From Melioribacter roseus P3M-2 (GTDB taxonomy: Bacteria; Bacteroidota; Ignavibacteria; Kapaibacteriales; Kapaibacteriaceae), in contig CAMCXP010000003.1 in the NCBI GenBank assembly GCA_945883395.1, positions 1 through 49,630 on the forward strand: 49,630 bases of DNA. The letters run 5' to 3'. Within the stretch, counting starts at the first letter, position 1. The number at the start of each line of letters is the position of its first letter. This document shows, in pieces, positions 1 through 10,788 of the stretch. A model generated the notes under the pieces. The model saw only the letters and a program-made list of their open reading frames with translations. It did not search any database and was not told the DNA's origin. The position numbers and the translations under genes are program-made.

Positions 1-148
1 TGGTCTCCTCAAAGCGAAGAATATCACCTGGAGAGAGACTGAATGTCGTCAAGGAAAGTCCACTATCAGTGGGACTTGTGGAATTCGAACATGCCATAAG
101 GCAGCATACCAAGACAATGACAGCGGCGGAGGAGAGTGCGAGGCGCAT
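1..148 (-). CDS. Lipoprotein N-terminus (truncated by window edge)
   Basis: Reverse strand from ATG at 148..146 reads MRLALSSAAVIVLVCCLMACSNSTSPTDSGLSLTTFSLSPGDILRFEET with no stop to position 1; signal peptide with lipobox LMAC. Confidence 0.6.
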   Translation of the reverse strand, partial: MRLALSSAAVIVLVCCLMACSNSTSPTDSGLSLTTFSLSPGDILRFEET

Positions 149-181
149 ATGTTTGGAAGTATCGTGAGGGAATGCAAGGTG

Positions 182-1777
182 TTACAAGCTATGGAACATC
201 GCACGAAGAACTCCGCCATTCGACAGCTCAACAACTATCATGTAGAGTCCGGCCGATAGTTGCGGGATACGAATGCGCGTGCTTTCATCGTTCAGTGCAT
301 CGATCGACGTCTGATGTATGATGGTTCCGCGGAGGTCAATGAGCGACATTGTACCGCGGCACCCTGCTGGAAGGCCAGACAGTGCAACTGCGTCTACGTC
401 CTCACGCACTGTCAGGTTAGTCACATCGCGCACCTGATCAACAGAAGTCGCAGGTGATTCGATGAACGCCAGCATCGCCTGCGCATACCATCGTGCGAAA
501 TAGTCATTCGGATGGAGTGAGTTTGCAAGACAAGATTCGACGCCCTTTCGTGCAAACACAGCTTCGCTCAATGTCGTCATATCCAGCATGGCAACGCCGC
601 GCTGTGTTGTAAGCGATCGTAGTTCTGCTGCAAATGCACGAAGGATCGCAGCGCCGTCCCGTGGTGCTCCAGCCCCCGCCGTATCAGGAATCATGTTTGC
701 AAGCAGAAGAAACTCGGTGTTCGGCAGATGTTTGCGCACACTATCAATGCAGCGTTGTGCGTTGTGACGAAACTGTGCTGGCGTAGTCTGACCCCAGATG
801 TCATTCATGCCCATGTCGAGAATGATGAGGTCGGGCGCATTAGGTACCGCCAGTGGTACGATGTAGTTCGCTGCCCATTCGATCGTCTTGCCAGAGCACG
901 AGCTATTGTGCAGTGTAACAGCTGAGCGACCCTGTGCATGCAGTTCATCAGCAAGGAGCTCGCAGTATCCTCGCATATAGGGGGCTGCTGTAGGAAAGTT
1001 CTTTTGATCGACAAGCCCACCGCTCACATTGTGTCCACTCGTGATGCTCATCCCTACAGCTTGGATCGTCAACGGCGCACGTCGCGCAAGAATGCCCTCA
1101 ACGCCAGGGAGGGGATGCACGGTGGTAGGTGGGAACACCGATTCGGGAACTGTCCAAGTTGAACGATCCGGCACATAGGTAACGCGTGTCCATGACGTGT
1201 GCGACGTGTTCATCAGTCCGTTCGGAGAACCATTCCCACGCTTGCCAGGTGTGATGCTCACGGTACGTGAGACGCGAGCAGATTGTTGCTTGATCATGCG
1301 CCCCTCAACCGTCACGTCACTGCCAAGAGTGTACACGTCGCTACCATCGTAGTTGTCGATTCGTACAATACTGCGTGGATGGTAGAGAAGTGGCGCAGTC
1401 GATCCTACTCCATCGAGCAAGACATACTCGGAATAGATGGTATCGTTCGTGGGGAGGAAGAAGGATGAGAGAAGCTTCCATCGTTCCTCTCGCATCGGCT
1501 CCGTTGTATAGCTTGGGAACTCGTAGTATCCCCCCGACGTCGGTGTTACGTAGGCCCATGCGGCTCGAGCTGGGCTGCACGACCACTGTGCTTCTGCGGC
1601 ATTGACTGACATGAGCAGTGCGCCGGTCGAAGAGTAGAACGCGCACGATCCGCCGGCATAGTACATCGTTGATGGCGTTGCCGGCACTGATCCAGCAGGG
1701 ATTTGTGCTGCAACGTGCATATGCAGATACAAGAGCAGTGCACAACATGTGGCAAAGGTTCGGATGTTCAGTCGCAC
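182..1777 (-). CDS. SGNH/GDSL-type hydrolase with C-terminal T9SS sorting-like domain
   Basis: ORF extends to 1987, but a signal peptide (LNIRTFATCCALLLYLHMHVAAQ) sits after a GTG at 1777. Contains VGMSITSG, GMNDIWG and SLHPND blocks of the SGNH fold; C-terminus GLYMIVVELSNGGVLRAMFHSL is sorting-domain-like. Confidence 0.75.
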   Translation of the reverse strand: MRLNIRTFATCCALLLYLHMHVAAQIPAGSVPATPSTMYYAGGSCAFYSSTGALLMSVNAAEAQWSCSPARAAWAYVTPTSGGYYEFPSYTTEPMREERWKLLSSFFLPTNDTIYSEYVLLDGVGSTAPLLYHPRSIVRIDNYDGSDVYTLGSDVTVEGRMIKQQSARVSRTVSITPGKRGNGSPNGLMNTSHTSWTRVTYVPDRSTWTVPESVFPPTTVHPLPGVEGILARRAPLTIQAVGMSITSGHNVSGGLVDQKNFPTAAPYMRGYCELLADELHAQGRSAVTLHNSSCSGKTIEWAANYIVPLAVPNAPDLIILDMGMNDIWGQTTPAQFRHNAQRCIDSVRKHLPNTEFLLLANMIPDTAGAGAPRDGAAILRAFAAELRSLTTQRGVAMLDMTTLSEAVFARKGVESCLANSLHPNDYFARWYAQAMLAFIESPATSVDQVRDVTNLTVREDVDAVALSGLPAGCRGTMSLIDLRGTIIHQTSIDALNDESTRIRIPQLSAGLYMIVVELSNGGVLRAMFHSL

Positions 1778-1896
1778 AGCGTTCCTAGGCAACGTGAGTT
1801 GAGTTAGCAATGTACGTCTGTTTCGTAGTTTACACGCACTCTTTAGGTCTCGTAGGGCAGACTCGTAAGGGATCATCCGCGCAGGGGGGGCATGGC

Positions 1897-4800
1897 ATGG
1901 TGTGGCTACGCCATCACGTGATACGTATCGTTGGTATGTGCTGGTTACTGAGCACATCGACTGCGCTCGCCCAGGTACCATCGACAAACGGAACTGACTT
2001 CTGGCTGACCTTTATGCAGAACTCTGGTGTGCCGTCGACGTATCTGTTCCTGGGTGCTGATACGGCAGCTACAGCCAAGATCTACATGGGAAACACCCTG
2101 CTCGCTACTGTAGCAATTCCAAACGACGGAAACGTGGCGTATCCGGTGGTGGCCGCGGGAGCGACCATAACCACGAGCGACGTGATCTCTGTCGGCAAAG
2201 CGATACGTGTTACCAGCGATCGGCCAATCTCGCTTAGTCTATTCAATACACTCTCGACGAGCACCGATGCTACGATCGTCTACCCGGTGCCAGCGCTTGG
2301 CGATCGCTACGTTGTGCCTTCGTATCGTCACTATGCGAGTGCTAATTGGTCGAGTCAGGTAGCCGTTGTGAGCTATCAAGACGGAACGGTGGTGGAGATC
2401 ACGCCAACAGCAGAGATCAAACGCACAGGCGGTGGATCGCGTCCGGCGAATACGCCGTTTCAGATCACACTGAACCGCGGCGATGTGTACCAGTTTCAAA
2501 CAGTACGTTCGCCAGACGATCTGACTGGTACCCAGATTCGGGTGGTCGCTGGTGGATCATCATGCAGTGGGGTTGCGGTGTTTAGCGGACATCAGCGAAC
2601 TACGGTGCCATTTACGTCGAATCAAACGCGTGATCACTTAGTCGAGCAGATACCACCGACGCGCTCGTTGGGGAAGACGTTCGTTGTGCCCCCGGTTGCC
2701 TATGCTACCAAGCATGTGGTGCGCATAATCGCATCTGAGCCGGCAACGACGGTGACCTTTGATGGAACTGTTGCATCGATTGCGCAGACAGGGGGCTTCC
2801 TTGAGTACACGGTAAATGCGCAGACGTTCCATACTATTGAAACTGATAAGCCTGCACTTGTCGCGCTGTACGCGATGTCCTGGACGGACGGTTTCGATCT
2901 CGTGCGGGGTGTCGGCGATCCGTTCATGGTGATCATTCCACCAATTGAACAGCGCACCAAGTACTTCACGGTCAACGCCTTTGTACCGCCAACATCCACG
3001 CAGCCACTGGTGGTCAATAACTGGCAGCAGAATCTCTACTTAGCGTTGATTGCTGATGCGAATGACATAAATCAGATTGCGCTTAACGGACTCGCACTAT
3101 CGTCGCTTGTAGGTAAGACCACGTTGCCTCGCGTGTATAACACAACGCCCATCGACGCAACGCGTACATGCGTCACGATCAATGTGCCAGAGGGTGTCCA
3201 CACTGTTAACGCGCGCAGTGGGAAAGGTGTTGTCGGCATCTTCTATGGCTTGTCGACGTTTGATTCGTATGGCTTTCTTGCTGGATCCGACTTCGCAAAT
3301 CTTCGTACAACGATTCGTGTGGCGGATACTCCGTATTGTCTCGGACGTGAGCTGACGTTCATCGCAGAGAGCCAGGATTCGGCTGATATCTCTCGGTATG
3401 CATGGTACTTCAACCACGATCAGTCAACCGCAGAAGGCAAGCGCGTAACGCGGCGATTCACAAAGCCCGGTCAGTACACGGTGCGAGTAGTTTCGACACG
3501 CCTTGGTTGCTTCACTGACACCTCGAGTATAACATTCACCGTGAGTCAGCCGGTGGTGCTCAACGTGAGCGCACTGTCGACCTCTCTATGTGCCGGACAA
3601 GACATTGTGGCGCAGGCGCGTGTGCCTGATTCGCTTCGCATTCGTTCGATCCGATGGGACGTTGCACGTGGTCGCGCCCAGGCACGAACGGATACCACGA
3701 AGAGCACAGTGCGGTACAGCGTCGCAGATACTGGGACCGTAGTGCTGCGTGTACTCGTGGTCGATACCAATGGGTGTGAAGCAGTCGACAGCGTACGTAT
3801 ACGTGTTCATCCGCTTCCTGTGGTGGACGTTCTTGATACCCTGCGTATATGTGAAGGACGGGATACATCGGTAACCGTTCGTGCGCCGGTCGGTCCTGGA
3901 TACACGTATCAATGGTCTGGTCGGGATGAGGTAAGTCGACGCACCATCTATGGTGCGCGCAACCTGCCCGTTGTTGGACTTCGTTGCGCCACAGCTGGAC
4001 GTATTCTTCTGGATCTCGTGGTGACGAATCAATTCGGGTGCAAGACTATCGACTCGGTGATTGTGATCGTCCACGATCTACCGCGTATCACCATTGGCTC
4101 CGACCGAGCTGTTGTGAGCTGTGTTGAAGGCGAAGTGCCGGAGGTTGTGCTTGGCGATAGCTTACGCATCGATGGGGGAGACCCTCCATATCGCTATCAA
4201 TGGTCGGAGGCATCGGGCGGTAGCACGTCGATTGTTACGTCAACGACATCTCCGAGCATTCGCGTACGGCCGACGGTTACCACAACGTATGTTCTTCGTG
4301 TAACCGATAGTAGGCGTCCTTCAGCATGTACGTCGGTGCGTCAGTTCACGGTGGAAGTCAGCGATCGGCCAGTTGCTGATGCCGGACCGGATCTCGTGAT
4401 TTGTGCATGCGATACCGCTCGCCGCATGATCGGCTTCGATACGCAATGCGGTGTTCCGCCGTTCCGCTATGTATGGACTCCCACAACGGGTCTAACGAAC
4501 CCTACCTCGACCACCACTGCAACAACAGAGGCACGACCATCGGTAACCACAACCTACGTGCTCCAGGTCTCCGACGCTCGCAATATCACCGTGTTCGACA
4601 CCATCGACGTTGCCATTGCGCCGTGCCCAACCGTAGAGCTTGAGCCCGTTGTGTATGCATGCGCGGAAGGCGATGCAACGATTAGGGTAGGCGGAACAGC
4701 TCAGTCGCTCGGATCAACAATTCGCTGGGAACCGTCAACACTTGTTGATGACACAACATCCTTCACGCCGCGCATCACACTCCCATCACGCATGGATTCG

Positions 4801-6666
4801 ATTGTCCTCACAGCAACTGTCGTTACACCCGAGGGTTGTCGTGGCGCGGGAGCAACTGTGGTGCGACGTGCAGACTCCATACGAGTTGATGCGGTTGCGT
4901 CGCCCTCGTGTGCTACCGACACTGTGTGTCGAGGTGATAGTGTTGCGCTTGATGCCATCGTCACAACAGATGCTGCTGTAAGCAGTGTAACGTGGACAAT
5001 CGACAACGGCATCGTGATGCAGGGGGCACGCGTCTCCGTGCGAGTGAACGAAGATACCCGTTGCATTGTCGACGTGATTACAGCGCAAGGTTGTCGTGCA
5101 ACTGATACAGTTGACGTGTGTGTAGCGACACGGCCAAACCTAATTCTGCGCGACACTGCAGTGTGTGTTGCGAATCGTGGCGCGATTGATGTTCGGGTCC
5201 CAGCACCTGTGGCAACGTGTGGCATCGCACCGTTCGTCTATACATGGGAGCCCGCCTCGGCTGTGCGTGTGCCAAATCCGAATGAGCCATGGAACGCCAT
5301 CGTGCAGACAGATACCACGATGGACATCATCGTGCGAGTTACCGATGATGCTGGTGCCGGCGTGTCAACCGTTGATACGATGCGTATCACGATCGGTCGA
5401 CCGCCAGTGCTTGATCCACTGCCAGATACCGTGATTGTCTGTGGTGCAGGTGATGCTCCGGATGTCCGCGTTCGCGTGCATGGCGCATGGCAGTCAGGTG
5501 TGGCTGTGTGGACGGTTGGTGGTGATACAATCTCCATCGTTCCGTTGGTGCCGTTCAATGCAATACTGCAGGTCCCTACTGCTCTTGTGCCTTCTGTTCG
5601 GGTTCAAACGGTGTATCTCGATGTTGTCACAGACGGTGCGTGTAGGACACGTGATTCACTTGTCCTTGCCGTGTATGATCCACCACGTGTTGACCTGCGC
5701 ACGCAGACGTCAAGCTGTCCTTGCGACTCTGTAGTAATCGTTGCCGACATCGCCACATCAAGCAGCATTAGGTCAGTTGTATGGTATGCCGACGAGATCG
5801 ACCCCGATACAAGCGGACCGGTGATTGTTGCTGTCGATACGAACGCGGTTGCTGTACAACCTCGTGGCCGCACGATCTATCGCGTACACGTAACAGATGT
5901 GCGCGGATGTTTGCGTGTCGCGAGTATTCTGCTCGAGACTGGTTCGGCTGCAGTGGTCCCAACCATCCGCATCGACACAGTGCGCACGCCGCCGCTTCGT
6001 GACGAAGTTGCAATTCCGTTGCTGTTAGAGGGGGCCCGCCAGGGATTAACCTGCGAGCAGACGACTGTTCGTTGCACGCTTACGTATGACGAGTCGTTGT
6101 TCGAGCCATTTCCTCGACTTGACTATGGCGCGATCATGCAGAACACGGTTGAGGTTCGTAATGGTCTGCGACAACGTGTTCTCGTGCTGGAGCTTCCGTA
6201 CCGCGGTGCAACCGGTGATGTTGACACACTCACGGTTCTTCGTGGTCGAGCACTCATTGGCTATCCGGGCAGAACGCCACTCACGCTTCAGGACATCGTC
6301 TGGAACAACGGATGTGTTGAAGTGCCTGGAGCCGGAGTTGCTGGTGAGCTTGTACTTGATTCTCTCTGTGAGACGCCCGATGGTGCTCGCCGACTGCTGG
6401 TCTTCAATGCTGTGCCCTCACTGCGCGCGCATCCGCATCCCGTGCGTGATGTCGTGACGTTCGATGTTGCCGCGTGTGAACCAGGTGTACATCGACTCGA
6501 GATCTTGGATCTCGATGGTCGGATCGCATCCTCAGCGTCTGTTGTTGTCTCCCCCCAAGGTCGCGCGCAACACACGATGACGTTGCCCCTACTGCAGGGT
6601 GTCTACGTCGCTACGCTTCGTTCGTCCGGCTGCGTCTGCCGAGAACTCCTTGTGATTCACCGGTAA
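1897..6666 (+). CDS. Large secreted adhesin: IgGFc-binding-like N-terminus, PKD/Ig-like repeats, T9SS C-terminal domain
   Basis: ORF 1810..6666; likely start MVWLRHHVIRIVGMCWLLSTSTALAQ at 1897. STNGTDFWLTFMQN start is typical of the IgGFc_binding family; multiple PxYxYxW...TTTYVLxV repeats; C-terminal HPVRDVVTFDV...GVYVATL...LLVIHR. Confidence 0.85.
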   Translation: MVWLRHHVIRIVGMCWLLSTSTALAQVPSTNGTDFWLTFMQNSGVPSTYLFLGADTAATAKIYMGNTLLATVAIPNDGNVAYPVVAAGATITTSDVISVGKAIRVTSDRPISLSLFNTLSTSTDATIVYPVPALGDRYVVPSYRHYASANWSSQVAVVSYQDGTVVEITPTAEIKRTGGGSRPANTPFQITLNRGDVYQFQTVRSPDDLTGTQIRVVAGGSSCSGVAVFSGHQRTTVPFTSNQTRDHLVEQIPPTRSLGKTFVVPPVAYATKHVVRIIASEPATTVTFDGTVASIAQTGGFLEYTVNAQTFHTIETDKPALVALYAMSWTDGFDLVRGVGDPFMVIIPPIEQRTKYFTVNAFVPPTSTQPLVVNNWQQNLYLALIADANDINQIALNGLALSSLVGKTTLPRVYNTTPIDATRTCVTINVPEGVHTVNARSGKGVVGIFYGLSTFDSYGFLAGSDFANLRTTIRVADTPYCLGRELTFIAESQDSADISRYAWYFNHDQSTAEGKRVTRRFTKPGQYTVRVVSTRLGCFTDTSSITFTVSQPVVLNVSALSTSLCAGQDIVAQARVPDSLRIRSIRWDVARGRAQARTDTTKSTVRYSVADTGTVVLRVLVVDTNGCEAVDSVRIRVHPLPVVDVLDTLRICEGRDTSVTVRAPVGPGYTYQWSGRDEVSRRTIYGARNLPVVGLRCATAGRILLDLVVTNQFGCKTIDSVIVIVHDLPRITIGSDRAVVSCVEGEVPEVVLGDSLRIDGGDPPYRYQWSEASGGSTSIVTSTTSPSIRVRPTVTTTYVLRVTDSRRPSACTSVRQFTVEVSDRPVADAGPDLVICACDTARRMIGFDTQCGVPPFRYVWTPTTGLTNPTSTTTATTEARPSVTTTYVLQVSDARNITVFDTIDVAIAPCPTVELEPVVYACAEGDATIRVGGTAQSLGSTIRWEPSTLVDDTTSFTPRITLPSRMDSIVLTATVVTPEGCRGAGATVVRRADSIRVDAVASPSCATDTVCRGDSVALDAIVTTDAAVSSVTWTIDNGIVMQGARVSVRVNEDTRCIVDVITAQGCRATDTVDVCVATRPNLILRDTAVCVANRGAIDVRVPAPVATCGIAPFVYTWEPASAVRVPNPNEPWNAIVQTDTTMDIIVRVTDDAGAGVSTVDTMRITIGRPPVLDPLPDTVIVCGAGDAPDVRVRVHGAWQSGVAVWTVGGDTISIVPLVPFNAILQVPTALVPSVRVQTVYLDVVTDGACRTRDSLVLAVYDPPRVDLRTQTSSCPCDSVVIVADIATSSSIRSVVWYADEIDPDTSGPVIVAVDTNAVAVQPRGRTIYRVHVTDVRGCLRVASILLETGSAAVVPTIRIDTVRTPPLRDEVAIPLLLEGARQGLTCEQTTVRCTLTYDESLFEPFPRLDYGAIMQNTVEVRNGLRQRVLVLELPYRGATGDVDTLTVLRGRALIGYPGRTPLTLQDIVWNNGCVEVPGAGVAGELVLDSLCETPDGARRLLVFNAVPSLRAHPHPVRDVVTFDVAACEPGVHRLEILDLDGRIASSASVVVSPQGRAQHTMTLPLLQGVYVATLRSSGCVCRELLVIHR

Positions 6667-6670
6667 CCAC

Positions 6671-8743
6671 ATGCGCCGAATGCTTGCCACCATAGCTGCT
6701 CTCGTCGTGATATGCGTGCATTGCATGGTCGCACAACCATGGCGTGGCGGTGCGGAGCTCACTGGTAGCATGCTGATGCCGCGGTCGACATTGAGCGAGC
6801 TTCCATCGTTCCCGACATGTTGTCAGACGTTGAATCCGACGAGCGGATGGGCGCTCGGATTGCGTGGTGTGCTTGTCCGTGACGTTGCGCCCGCATTATC
6901 GCTCGAAGCACAGCTTGGCATCTCATATGGTCAGCTTCGCCTTGCTCGTACAGAGTCGATTGGTTTTGCACTTGATGGCACAGATAATCAGGCGACAGTG
7001 ATCACGACACTCACGGAGACGTCGCTCGCGCTCGCGTTAGGCAGTGTTGAGACGCGCTTGCTTGCAGCATGGGCGCCACTATCGTCCGCGCCGGGCTTGC
7101 ACTTCGCTGGCGGTGTTGGAGGTTATCTGCCGCTGTATGCACGATTGCGCCAGGCTGAACAGTTGCTTTCACCAACGACGGCCGTGTTTAGTGATACCCG
7201 AACACGAGAACGTCTCACTGTCGATACAACAGTGGCAAGTGTCGTGTCGTCCTGGCTATCGGCGCAGCTTGGCGTCGGCGTGTACCTTCCAATGTCGGAC
7301 AACATTGATCTCCGTGCTCGACTGATGGTCGAGTTACCGCTTTCGTCTCTCGCGGGTGATGGAACACGCGTGCTCTCTCTTGGAGGGGTGCGACTCGACC
7401 TCCTGGCGATGTGGAAGTCGATACCCAAGCCTGTACAAATGGATACGCAGCATATTGACAATCCGATTCCTGTCTCTCGCCCTCTCGCGGTTACGACAAA
7501 CCTGATTGCAATGGCCCCATCTCCGGCTGGCACAATCGTGGTGCAGATAGATGAGCAATTTGATGTTGATATTCACGCGTTGCTGCCATTCGTGTTCTTC
7601 GATGTTGGGTCTGCACAGATCCCAGAGCGCTATGCTGGGAATGTTGATCCTTCGACCTTTCATGAACGTGCAGTTGTCTATCAGAAGCGCGCCGAACAGG
7701 CGTCGGTGGCCGACCGAACGCTGGCGGTCTATTATCACATTCTCGACATCGTTGGACGTCGACTCCGCGATGAGTATCCATCGGCTCGACTCACGGTAGC
7801 TGGATACGTTGATGATCAGGGAGTCGAAACAGGGAATGTGCGTCTTGCCAAGAGACGTGCTGAGACGGTTGTACAGTATCTCACATCGAGGTGGCAGATA
7901 GCATCGGAGCGGATCAGTATCGTATCTGGTATCCGCTCGCCAACAGCTGCGGTCACATCGATGCCCGACGTACAAGATCGACGTGATGGATATGAGGAGA
8001 ACAGACGTGTCGAGCTGTCTTCGACCATAGCTGCTGTGCTCGATCCGGTCGTCGTCGCTGATACAACACGAGTGATGACGCTGCCACCTATGAGCTCATC
8101 TGTTATTGCCACGGACGTTCGTGGCGCGACGTTGAAGACCTGGTGGAACACTGATCAGGACTCTGTGCGACAAGTCCTGCAGGCAGATGTCGGAGATGTT
8201 GATGATTGGCTTGAAGCTGGAGAAGGGCCGCATCTTCAGCGCATTGATGTTCGCTTCTCCGATCCGCTCCAACGTGTCAGGAGGGTCCAGTATAATGCTC
8301 TCGTGAGACGCCAAGCGGATTCGGCATTTGCGTCATCAGTATTGCCTGTGCGATACGACGTACAAGCACGTAGGCGGTACTCCGGAGATGCTGATAGCAC
8401 TGAGAGTCGTTTCATGCTGACGCAGTTCGAGTACGGTACCGGTAGAATGCTTGCTGTCCAGTCGTCTATCATCGACCGTTACATCAACCCTGAGATTACG
8501 CCACGCACATCAATCACGATCACAGGTTTTACTGATAGGAAAGGTGATGCAACGCGGAATGCCGAACTCTCAATTCTGCGTGCACGCGAAGCGTCCGCAA
8601 CAATCGTTGGGGGAGCGAAGCGGGCTATCCTAGGCGAAGGGGAGGCCGGCTCATCTGCAAGACCACCGTTCGTCAATCAGTTGCCTGAGACGCGACTCTA
8701 CAATCGCACGGTCGAGATCTTGCTACGAACGCCGATTCGCTGA
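6671..8743 (+). CDS. Outer-membrane beta-barrel protein with two OmpA-like domains
   Basis: Signal peptide, N-terminal barrel-like region, then two OmpA-like modules (AGYVDDQG..NVRLAKRRAETVVQYL..NRRVEL and TGFTDRKGDATRNAELSILRAREAS..YNRTVEI). Starts 4 nt after the adhesin stop. Confidence 0.8.
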   Translation: MRRMLATIAALVVICVHCMVAQPWRGGAELTGSMLMPRSTLSELPSFPTCCQTLNPTSGWALGLRGVLVRDVAPALSLEAQLGISYGQLRLARTESIGFALDGTDNQATVITTLTETSLALALGSVETRLLAAWAPLSSAPGLHFAGGVGGYLPLYARLRQAEQLLSPTTAVFSDTRTRERLTVDTTVASVVSSWLSAQLGVGVYLPMSDNIDLRARLMVELPLSSLAGDGTRVLSLGGVRLDLLAMWKSIPKPVQMDTQHIDNPIPVSRPLAVTTNLIAMAPSPAGTIVVQIDEQFDVDIHALLPFVFFDVGSAQIPERYAGNVDPSTFHERAVVYQKRAEQASVADRTLAVYYHILDIVGRRLRDEYPSARLTVAGYVDDQGVETGNVRLAKRRAETVVQYLTSRWQIASERISIVSGIRSPTAAVTSMPDVQDRRDGYEENRRVELSSTIAAVLDPVVVADTTRVMTLPPMSSSVIATDVRGATLKTWWNTDQDSVRQVLQADVGDVDDWLEAGEGPHLQRIDVRFSDPLQRVRRVQYNALVRRQADSAFASSVLPVRYDVQARRRYSGDADSTESRFMLTQFEYGTGRMLAVQSSIIDRYINPEITPRTSITITGFTDRKGDATRNAELSILRAREASATIVGGAKRAILGEGEAGSSARPPFVNQLPETRLYNRTVEILLRTPIR

Positions 8744-8745
8744 TC

Positions 8746-10704
8746 TTACTTGGCAATCACTACTGTATGCTGCGAGAGCATGCTGCCGTGTCGATCGAGC
8801 AAACGAACGAGATACATGCCGCCGTCGAGATGTGTGCCATCGATACTGATACGAAGGCCCTGCGGCGCAAGCGACATTATGCGCTCTCCGAGGAGCGACG
8901 TTACAACGACACTGTTGGCATGATCGAGGATCGGCGAGACAAGTGTGAATGCTCCATTCGTAGGATTTGGGAACACGCCCGATACAAGCCGTCCGGTGGC
9001 ATCGTACACAGATGTTCCTCCACCATTGTCGGTGGTGTCTGTGCCGCCCCCTGTGGTATCGTTCATCCAGCTTCCTGTGGTGTCGCCCACGTACTCGATT
9101 GCTCCTACATCGTACAGGCCGTACGCTGGGATGTCATTGCCCGCGAGGTCACGTGTACCAACGCTTTTGCCAAGCAAGCGTTGTACATCGACACCGCCAT
9201 TGAATGCGCGAGATAACGGAGAGCTGATCGCGTACGCTGGAATTGTCTCTGGTGCAGCTGGCCAAAGAACGCTTGCGTACCCAGCTTGCACAAGGCGTGG
9301 ATCGCCGATCCATCCCGTTGGCTTGCCATCAACGCTCTCCTGTTGTGCTCCAAGACGGAGTGAGTTGAGATCGCGATAGATCGTTCCCTGATAGTCAATC
9401 GTGATGGATGATGATGGTGACCAGTAGACGTTACCTGCGAGGTGAGCTTCATACTCGACAGGCACACGAACATGTGGAACGTTGCCTGTCGTGATGATCA
9501 CATTGTTGTAGATCCGAACGTTCTCAATGCCAGGATTCCATTTCGTGATGCCAATGCCAGCGAGTTCGGGATTTGATGCTGAGGGCGAGGTGTAAATCGT
9601 GTTGTTGTAGATATATGCATCACGGATCGTCGTTGTGGTGCCGCCCTTGAACACTGTGATTGCACTTGCATTCTTACGTCCGTCGTTCACGCTGATGTTG
9701 TAGCGACACGTGTTATTGGCCCACGGACGCGCGCCATCATACTGCCCGAGCAGGTAGCCGCCACCAGCGTTGTCGTGTGAATAGCAGTACTGAATCACCG
9801 AGTTCGTGACACCGCCATCAAGGTCGAAACCAAGTCCGTCACACGAGCTATTCGTTGCATTGCGATAGCTCTCGCTGAATTGAATCGTCACATTGTTTGC
9901 ATCATAGGCCCAGATGCCCCCTGGCCCACCACAATGCACATTGTCGCGTCCGTTCTCATAGGCAACGCAATACTCTATGAGTGCTCCATCAGTGTTGCTC
10001 ACGACAATGCCATTGCCACGAATACTCTTGGGGTCGGCGAATCCAGGATGATTGTAGGCCTTGCAACGTCGAATCGTTACGTTCTTATGTGGGTATCCAA
10101 CCTGTGAGAAGAAGCCATACACTTGAATTCCATCGTACAGATTGTCGTGTACATCAAGATCCTCGAGCAAGACATTCTCGTAGCCCGAGTTACCTTGCCA
10201 TGCGCCAACACGCACGCCGGCCTGACCAAAGTCGGAGACCACGAGATTCTTCAGCACGATGTTCTTGTACTTCACATCGCCTGCGACATCTAGAAAGAAC
10301 TCAACGCCGGCCTTTGTGTTTTTATTCATCCCGGAACCCTTGATGATCAGGTTCTCGATGTGAATGCCCTGTGAGTTGTACACGTAGATTCCGTACCCAT
10401 CCTCAGCGAGAATCGTCGCTCGCGATGACGTTCCATATGTGCTGATCACGAACGGATCAACAGCGCTATTGGCATCCTTGTCATCGAAGTACAGTCTGCC
10501 GGTGAACGTCTCACCGCCATACAACAGCAGTGAATCACCTGCATTGAAGTCGACATTCATCGTGGGCCGTAGCGTGCGCCAGGCTGTTGAGGGGTGCGTG
10601 CCGTTGTTTGCATCGTTGCCAGTGATGCTCACATAGTAGGTGCTTGCCCGCACCGGCATGATCGACAGTGCAACGAGGCAGATAATGAGGGAAAGGCGCG
10701 ACAT
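8746..10704 (-). CDS. Right-handed parallel beta-helix protein with T9SS C-terminal domain
   Basis: Signal peptide, tandem beta-helix-type N/V/I repeats (KNIVLKNLVV, ENVLLEDLDV, KNVTIRRCKA, NNVTIQFSES), C-terminal VFPNPTNGAFTL...GGMYLVRLLDRHG. Confidence 0.85.
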   Translation of the reverse strand: MSRLSLIICLVALSIMPVRASTYYVSITGNDANNGTHPSTAWRTLRPTMNVDFNAGDSLLLYGGETFTGRLYFDDKDANSAVDPFVISTYGTSSRATILAEDGYGIYVYNSQGIHIENLIIKGSGMNKNTKAGVEFFLDVAGDVKYKNIVLKNLVVSDFGQAGVRVGAWQGNSGYENVLLEDLDVHDNLYDGIQVYGFFSQVGYPHKNVTIRRCKAYNHPGFADPKSIRGNGIVVSNTDGALIEYCVAYENGRDNVHCGGPGGIWAYDANNVTIQFSESYRNATNSSCDGLGFDLDGGVTNSVIQYCYSHDNAGGGYLLGQYDGARPWANNTCRYNISVNDGRKNASAITVFKGGTTTTIRDAYIYNNTIYTSPSASNPELAGIGITKWNPGIENVRIYNNVIITTGNVPHVRVPVEYEAHLAGNVYWSPSSSITIDYQGTIYRDLNSLRLGAQQESVDGKPTGWIGDPRLVQAGYASVLWPAAPETIPAYAISSPLSRAFNGGVDVQRLLGKSVGTRDLAGNDIPAYGLYDVGAIEYVGDTTGSWMNDTTGGGTDTTDNGGGTSVYDATGRLVSGVFPNPTNGAFTLVSPILDHANSVVVTSLLGERIMSLAPQGLRISIDGTHLDGGMYLVRLLDRHGSMLSQHTVVIAK

Positions 10705-10788
10705 AACGATCTCCGAAATTCACAGCTCTAGAGGTTGGTACGTTGTCTGCGCTCGTATATACGGAAAGTCGACGAAATCGCCAATCGC

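Noticed and set aside
9-148. Small ORF 49..234 minus
   Set aside because: Overlaps a better lipoprotein reading frame (start at 148) with signal peptide and lipobox.
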